A stretch of DNA of 6,919 nucleotides from positions 1 to 6,919 of the forward strand of contig JARXKR010000117.1 in NCBI GenBank assembly GCA_030271565.1. Reading direction: 5' to 3'. The DNA comes from Pseudomonadota bacterium (GTDB lineage Bacteria; Pseudomonadota; Alphaproteobacteria; Sphingomonadales; Sphingomonadaceae). This document shows positions 5,786 to 6,919 of this stretch, piece by piece (position 1 is the stretch's first letter; each line of letters starts with the position of its first letter). The notes below the pieces were generated by a model, which ran no database searches, had not been told where the DNA came from, and was given only the letters and a program-made list of their open reading frames with translations. Made by a program: the position numbers and the translations under genes.

Positions 5786-6117
5786 CCGGGGCCGAACGCC
5801 GCCTGATCGAAGATCGACAAAACCGCAATGCCGCGCGGCAACTGGTCGATACCGGGATTGCGCAGGTCAAGACCGACCTGGCCGCGCGGGGCATCGGCGG
5901 GCGGATCAAGGACAGCGTGGTCGAAGAAGCGGATGAAGCGCTGGCCACCGGCATATCCATAGCGCGCGAAAACAAACCCATTGTCGCGGGAACCATCGGG
6001 CTGCTGCTGGTTTGGTTGTTACGTAACCCACTGGGCCGGGTGTTGAGCCGAATCTTCGGTTCGAAGTCAGACGTCGTTCAGGACTCTGACCATAACGCGC
6101 GGTCCGACCAGGAGTAA
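5782..6117 (+). CDS. Small one-helix membrane protein (DUF3618-like architecture)
   Basis: A 111-aa protein with no enzyme motif that I recognise. Residues 1-62 are charged and helical (RRLIEDRQNRNAARQLVDTG, then AQVKTDLAARGIGGRIKD). One hydrophobic helix lies at about 66-82 (PIVAGTIGLLLVWLLRNP), followed by a basic stretch and an acidic, flexible C-terminus (SKSDVVQDSDHNARSDQE). The N-terminal soluble helix plus single membrane helix resembles DUF3618-type and YqjD-associated proteins, but the family assignment is tentative. The ATG at 5782 overlaps the previous stop by 4 bp, with GGAAGA just upstream; the in-frame ATG at 5704 lies inside the previous gene and is not needed. The next gene begins 5 nt after its stop. 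It is probably part of an inner-membrane complex with its operon partners (inference from linkage). Confidence 0.8.
   Translation: MTGAERRLIEDRQNRNAARQLVDTGIAQVKTDLAARGIGGRIKDSVVEEADEALATGISIARENKPIVAGTIGLLLVWLLRNPLGRVLSRIFGSKSDVVQDSDHNARSDQE
6110..6114 (+). promoter_or_regulatory. Ribosome binding site supporting a TTG start
   Basis: AGGAG lies within the last codons of the preceding gene, 8 nt before the TTG at 6123. The spacing is ideal and no ATG or GTG lies nearer, so it decides the start of the fourth operon gene. Confidence 0.75.
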
Positions 6118-6122
6118 GCAGC

Positions 6123-6593
6123 TTGAGCAAAACCGATCCGCGCCGCGACCGCGTCGCCAAACGCATCACCGCCTCACAGGACCGTCTGAAGCGTGGCAGC
6201 AGCGCCAAGCCTGCTCAGCATAGCGGCGACCACCTGCCCGACGCCTATCCACCTGAGAACTACCGTGGCCTCGCCCGGGAATATCCATGGCTCACCCTCG
6301 CCGCCGGTCTCGGCATGGGTGTGCTTGTCGCCGCCTTTCTGCCACGGAAGTTCGCTAGCAAAGCAGCCAAGCGTGCCCTGAGCGCAGCAACCGTCGCGGC
6401 TGAGCTCGGCCTCGTTTACAGCAAGCACGCCCGCGAAGTGGCCGGAGAAGCGGCGCACGACGGGCTCGAGAAGATCACCGAAACGACTGCACCCTTGCGC
6501 CAGCGTGCCACCAGTGCGGGCAAAAGCGCGCGCAGCCAGGGCCTGCGCCTCGCCGGCGAAGCGATGAAGTTCGCCACGCGATTGCGCCGGTAA
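6123..6593 (+). CDS. Glycine-rich single-helix membrane protein, TTG start
   Basis: A 156-aa protein, last in the four-gene operon. The N-terminus (1-50) is strongly basic (RRDRVAKRITASQDRLKRGS) and leads to PENYRGLAREYPWLTLAAGL (44-63) and GMGVLVAAFLPRKF (64-77). A single helix of G-x-G-x type preceded by R-E-x-P-W is the pattern that closes YqjD/ElaB/DUF883 proteins, here placed mid-protein. Residues 78-156 form a second basic, amphipathic helical region (SKAAKRALSAATVAAELGLV, then a tail with RQRATSAGKSARSQ and ending ATRLRR). Net charge is clearly positive at both ends, consistent with cytosolic domains touching nucleic acid or lipid headgroups, though that is inference. The start is TTG, chosen because AGGAG lies 8 nt upstream and the first in-frame ATG would remove the whole N-terminal domain. 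No close functional relative is recognised. Confidence 0.82.
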   Translation: MSKTDPRRDRVAKRITASQDRLKRGSSAKPAQHSGDHLPDAYPPENYRGLAREYPWLTLAAGLGMGVLVAAFLPRKFASKAAKRALSAATVAAELGLVYSKHAREVAGEAAHDGLEKITETTAPLRQRATSAGKSARSQGLRLAGEAMKFATRLRR

Positions 6594-6619
6594 ACGCGCG
6601 AATAGGGGCTAAGCCGAAC

Positions 6620-6648
6620 TTGCGCACGCCGCGCAGGCTGACTATGGG
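6620..6648 (+). promoter_or_regulatory. Candidate housekeeping promoter of the DUF4170 gene
   Basis: TTGCGC (6620-6625), a 17-nt spacer and TATGGG (6643-6648) form a plausible alphaproteobacterial sigma-70-type promoter 34 nt before the ATG at 6682. It lies in the 88-bp gap after the membrane operon, which shows no clear hairpin terminator, so read-through from the operon is also possible. Confidence 0.35.
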
Positions 6649-6681
6649 CGCGCTTTCACCGCTCCCCGGGATTTAGCGCGC

Positions 6682-6909
6682 ATGTCAGATCAGAAATTGC
6701 ACCTCGTCTTCGGCGGCCGGGTTATCGATCCGCAGACGGTGGAATTCGAAGATCTCGACGCGATCGATTTCGTCGGAGTTTTCGCGGACTATGCCAGCGC
6801 CGAAGAGGCCTGGCGCAGCGCCGCGCAGCGCACGATCGACGATGCCGAAATGAAATACGTGGTGGTGCACCTGCACCGGTTGCTCCAGCCGGACATGCTC
6901 AAGCGGTAG
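6682..6909 (+). CDS. DUF4170 domain-containing protein
   Basis: A 75-aa soluble protein that spans a complete DUF4170 domain. The hallmark segments are LHLVFGGRVIDP (6-17), FVGVFADYASAEEAWRSAAQ (30-49) and MKYVVVHLHRLL (57-68). The family is small, almost limited to alphaproteobacteria, and of unknown function. From general knowledge it is often found near a cysQ-like inositol phosphatase and the Kdo transferase gene waaA, so an envelope or LPS link is a guess. Those genes would lie beyond the right edge and cannot be verified here. The ATG at 6682 has only a weak GGGA about 11 nt upstream. The stop TAG falls 10 bp before the window end. Confidence 0.9.
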   Translation: MSDQKLHLVFGGRVIDPQTVEFEDLDAIDFVGVFADYASAEEAWRSAAQRTIDDAEMKYVVVHLHRLLQPDMLKR

Positions 6910-6919
6910 CGCGCGGGCT

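Overview
The window looks like chromosomal DNA from a GC-rich alphaproteobacterium, most likely of the order Sphingomonadales (Sphingomonas/Novosphingobium/Erythrobacter type). This rests on codon use, the small DUF4170 protein at the right edge, the pairing of a lipocalin-like gene with an APH/EcKL-type phosphotransferase, and the G/C-rich REP-like hairpins. No identity search was possible. I see no rRNA, tRNA, CRISPR array, transposase or integrase.

Layout, left to right. (1) Positions 1-1824, minus strand: a probable two-gene unit made of an aminoglycoside-phosphotransferase-fold small-molecule kinase (751-1824) and, downstream, a CrtC/AttH-like (DUF7064/7065-type) protein (1-621) whose 3' end lies outside the window. 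A 91-bp REP-like double hairpin separates them. (2) Positions 1825-1940: a divergent control region with a near-perfect 20-bp palindrome. (3) Positions 1941-3248, plus strand: a 435-aa protein resembling the Vps62/DUF946 family, with a C-terminal hydrophobic helix. (4) Positions 3253-4536, minus strand: enolase (eno), convergent with the previous gene across only 4 bp. (5) Positions 4537-4756: a divergent region with a 22-bp tandem repeat on the eno side and a GGAAC promoter-like element on the other. (6) Positions 4757-6593, plus strand: a tight four-gene operon of small membrane-associated proteins. In order these are a Lys/Ala/Pro-tailed YqjD/DUF883-like tail-anchored protein, a YqjE-like holin-superfamily-III protein, a one-helix protein, and another glycine-rich one-helix protein that starts at TTG. 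(7) Positions 6682-6909, plus strand: a DUF4170 protein.

How they fit together: eno is glycolytic housekeeping. The left pair probably handles a hydrophobic or alcohol substrate that is not known, under local regulator control. The four-gene operon resembles the enterobacterial yqjCDEK stress/stationary-phase envelope locus. The YqjD-like member carries a histone-H1-like basic tail, which suggests tethering of an anionic partner (ribosome or DNA) to the inner membrane. The most interesting items are this operon and its possible general-stress promoter, the Vps62-like protein, the palindromic operator, and the repeat in the eno leader. None amounts to a clear new defence or mobile system.
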